Positions 14,723 to 16,509 of a stretch of DNA of 16,509 nucleotides are shown here, one piece after another. Both the position numbers and the translations under genes were made by a program. Under the pieces are notes generated by a model that was not told the DNA's origin, ran no database searches, and was given only the letters and a program-made list of their open reading frames with translations. Origin of the DNA: Bdellovibrio sp. (GTDB lineage: Bacteria; Bdellovibrionota; UBA1018); NCBI GenBank assembly GCA_016213345.1, contig JACRAO010000188.1:1-16509 (forward strand), read 5' to 3'. Each line of letters starts with the position of its first letter. The first letter of the stretch is position 1.

Positions 14723-16111
14723 ATGATTCATCCACATAAAAAAGAAGAAACCCATCTCCATTTTGTTGGCATTGGCGGGATTGGCATGAGTGGCATCGCC
14801 AAGGTGTTTTTAAATCAAGGCTACCCGGTCACTGGCTCTGATCAAGTGGAAACCGATACTACAAAACAGCTCACACAGCTTGGAGCTAAGATTTTTATTG
14901 GACATAACGCAAGTCATGTCAAAAACGCACATGTTGTTATCGTTTCATCTGCTATAAAATCTAACAATCCTGAAGTATCAGAAGCAAAAAAACTGCGTAT
15001 ACCAGTCATCCGGCGTGCTGAAATGTTAGCAGAACTAATGCGAGGAAAAACAGGAATTGCAATTGCTGGCTCACATGGAAAAACCACAACAACTTCGATG
15101 TTGGCTACGGTTTTAACACATGCGGGCTTAGACCCCACACTAGTTATAGGTGGCAAAGTAGATTCGTTTGGAGGAAACGCAAAACTAGGCCAAGGACAAT
15201 ATGTAGTAGCCGAAGCAGACGAAAGTGACGGTTCCTTTTTACACTTACCTGCTACTTATGGAATTATTACAAATATTGACAATGATCACCTGGATCATTT
15301 TGGATCATTAAGCGCCATCGAAGACGCTTTTATAGAGTTTGTAAGTCACTTTCCGTTTTATGGTTTAGTAGCGGTGTGCGCAGAAGATGTGGGTGTGAGA
15401 CGCACTTTAGAGCGAATGGCAAAACCAATCACAACGTATGGTTTGTCTCCAGCGTATGATTATTATGCAACAGAAATTACGCTAAAATCCATGGCTTCTA
15501 GATTTCTTGTGCACTCACAAAACGCAAAAAATCCCATAGGCTCTATTGAACTCAACGTGCCAGGAAAACACAATATCTTAAATGCGCTTGCCATTATTGC
15601 CATTGCGGATAGACTAGAAATTTCGTTTTCAAAAATCCATGCCGCACTGTTAAGTTTTAATGGTGTAAAAAGAAGATTCGAAATCCGCCTTCAAAACGAA
15701 AAAAATACTATTATTGACGACTACGCACACCATCCCACAGAAATAGCTGCAACTTTAGAGACTGCAAGAAATTTTTGGACAAAAAGTATTATTACTGTAT
15801 TTCAACCACATCGATACACACGAACTCATATATGTTATGATGGTTTTCTCTCAGCGTTTATTAATACAGATGTTTTAATTATTAGCGATATTTACTCAGC
15901 TGGTGAAGATCCAATCGAAGGAATAAATTCAGAACAACTTGTAAAAAGCATAAAAAGAGTAGCCTCAGTAAATCAAAAAATAATTTACGGGGGTGATTTA
16001 GAAAACACCAGGCTGAAACTTTTAGAAGAGTTAAAAACAGGAGATCTGGTTTTATGTCTTGGAGCCGGGTCTGTTACACAACTCACGGAACGGTTATTAA
16101 AATATGTCTGA
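14723..16111 (+). CDS. murC: UDP-N-acetylmuramate--L-alanine ligase MurC
   Basis: MurC adds L-alanine to UDP-MurNAc, the first amino-acid step of peptidoglycan precursor synthesis in the cytoplasm. The 462-residue protein has the Mur ligase layout. There is an N-terminal nucleotide-binding GIGGIGMSGIA (16-26), the ATP loop AGSHGKTTTTS (115-125), the central ADESDGSF and NIDNDHLDHFG blocks, and the C-terminal DDYAHHPTEI, FQPHRYTRT and CLGAGSVTQL motifs. Length is a little shorter than E. coli MurC (491) but normal for the family. It overlaps murB by 8 bp, a common murC-murB arrangement, so the two are probably translated together. Confidence 0.96.
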   Translation: MIHPHKKEETHLHFVGIGGIGMSGIAKVFLNQGYPVTGSDQVETDTTKQLTQLGAKIFIGHNASHVKNAHVVIVSSAIKSNNPEVSEAKKLRIPVIRRAEMLAELMRGKTGIAIAGSHGKTTTTSMLATVLTHAGLDPTLVIGGKVDSFGGNAKLGQGQYVVAEADESDGSFLHLPATYGIITNIDNDHLDHFGSLSAIEDAFIEFVSHFPFYGLVAVCAEDVGVRRTLERMAKPITTYGLSPAYDYYATEITLKSMASRFLVHSQNAKNPIGSIELNVPGKHNILNALAIIAIADRLEISFSKIHAALLSFNGVKRRFEIRLQNEKNTIIDDYAHHPTEIAATLETARNFWTKSIITVFQPHRYTRTHICYDGFLSAFINTDVLIISDIYSAGEDPIEGINSEQLVKSIKRVASVNQKIIYGGDLENTRLKLLEELKTGDLVLCLGAGSVTQLTERLLKYV

Positions 16112-16509
16112 AGATTTGAACCCTATAAAATGGTTCTGGAAACATATTCCTAATTTTTCTGGAGAACTTTTATTTGAAGAGACTTTATACAAGCATACTT
16201 TTTATAGAGTGGGAGGACCTGCCAGGGTGCTTGCAATTCCTAAAACCCTAGAAGACCTAAAACTGATTTCAGAAGGAATTGAAATAACTAAAATACCTAC
16301 TACCGTTTTAGGTTTTGGTTCTAATATATTGGTCTCCGATAACGGCTATGATGGATTAGTGATTAAAACAACAAAGCTAAATTTAGAAGTTTCCGCACGC
16401 GAAGAAGAAGGAAAATTTATAGTTAAAACTGGAGCAAGTCTTCCATTGTCTGTATTGCTTAGAAATGCAATTCAAGGTGGGTGGGGAGGATTAGAATTTT
16501 TGGCAGGCA
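16104..16509 (+). CDS. murB: UDP-N-acetylenolpyruvoylglucosamine reductase MurB (5' part; gene continues beyond the window)
   Basis: MurB is the FAD-dependent, NADPH-using reductase that turns UDP-GlcNAc-enolpyruvate into UDP-MurNAc, just before MurC. I translated 135 codons from the ATG at 16104, which lies inside the end of murC (8-bp overlap). Visible signatures are HTFYRVGGPARVLAIPKTLEDL (the T-x-x-V-GGPA FAD region), VLGFGSNILVSDNGYDGLVI (the GSN-LV-D loop), and GLEFLAG at the edge, where the GIPG part of the FAD site would follow. The remaining half or more of the protein lies past the right edge. Confidence 0.95.
   Translation, partial: MSEDLNPIKWFWKHIPNFSGELLFEETLYKHTFYRVGGPARVLAIPKTLEDLKLISEGIEITKIPTTVLGFGSNILVSDNGYDGLVIKTTKLNLEVSAREEEGKFIVKTGASLPLSVLLRNAIQGGWGGLEFLAG

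Noticed and set aside
1..16509. tRNA genes, CRISPR arrays, insertion sequence ends or prophage attachment sites.
   Set aside because: No cloverleaf-like sequence, regularly spaced repeats, transposase or integrase coding, or flanking inverted repeats were seen.

Overview
The window is an AT-rich stretch of a Gram-negative bacterial chromosome with a very compact layout. No gap between genes exceeds about 200 bases. It contains no tRNA, rRNA, insertion sequence or CRISPR array that I can see. The Gram-negative assignment rests on the lipoprotein pathway (Lgt, LspA), a protease with a lipobox, type IV pilin-like proteins and MurB/MurC. The mix of secreted peptidases, pseudopilins and a possible sigma-54 promoter would suit Bdellovibrionota or another former deltaproteobacterial lineage. 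That placement is inference at low confidence.

Region 1 (1-5553, minus strand) reads, in transcription order: a GAF-like hypothetical protein, a winged-helix/nucleotidyltransferase protein, ileS, lspA, lgt, and plsY, which runs off the left edge. The first three genes overlap (13 bp, then 1 bp) and lgt/plsY share an ATGA, so this looks like one operon. It joins isoleucyl-tRNA charging with lipoprotein maturation and the first acyl transfer of phospholipid synthesis.

Region 2 (5554-9581, plus strand) holds a 200-bp spacer with a candidate sigma-54 promoter, followed by a 1275-residue lipoprotein subtilase. Its catalytic layout and C-terminal region recall eukaryotic tripeptidyl peptidase II. 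Its stop codon directly abuts the stop of the convergent trmL.

Region 3 (9582-14639, minus strand) reads, in transcription order: a secreted M28 metallopeptidase, a secreted C39-like cysteine peptidase, two type IV pilin-like proteins, and the tRNA methyltransferase trmL. The last four are chained by three consecutive 4-bp ATGA overlaps. The first pilin-like protein is the most striking feature of the window. It has a class III prepilin leader, and its periplasmic part contains a CxxCH haem-attachment motif inside what looks like a c-type cytochrome domain. It also has a CxxxCH motif further upstream. A pseudopilin fused to a cytochrome domain, translationally coupled to a secreted C39-like peptidase and a second pseudopilin, is the best candidate here for an undescribed system.

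Region 4 (14723-16509, plus strand) holds murC and the 5' part of murB, overlapping by 8 bp. They belong to a peptidoglycan-precursor operon that continues beyond the right edge.
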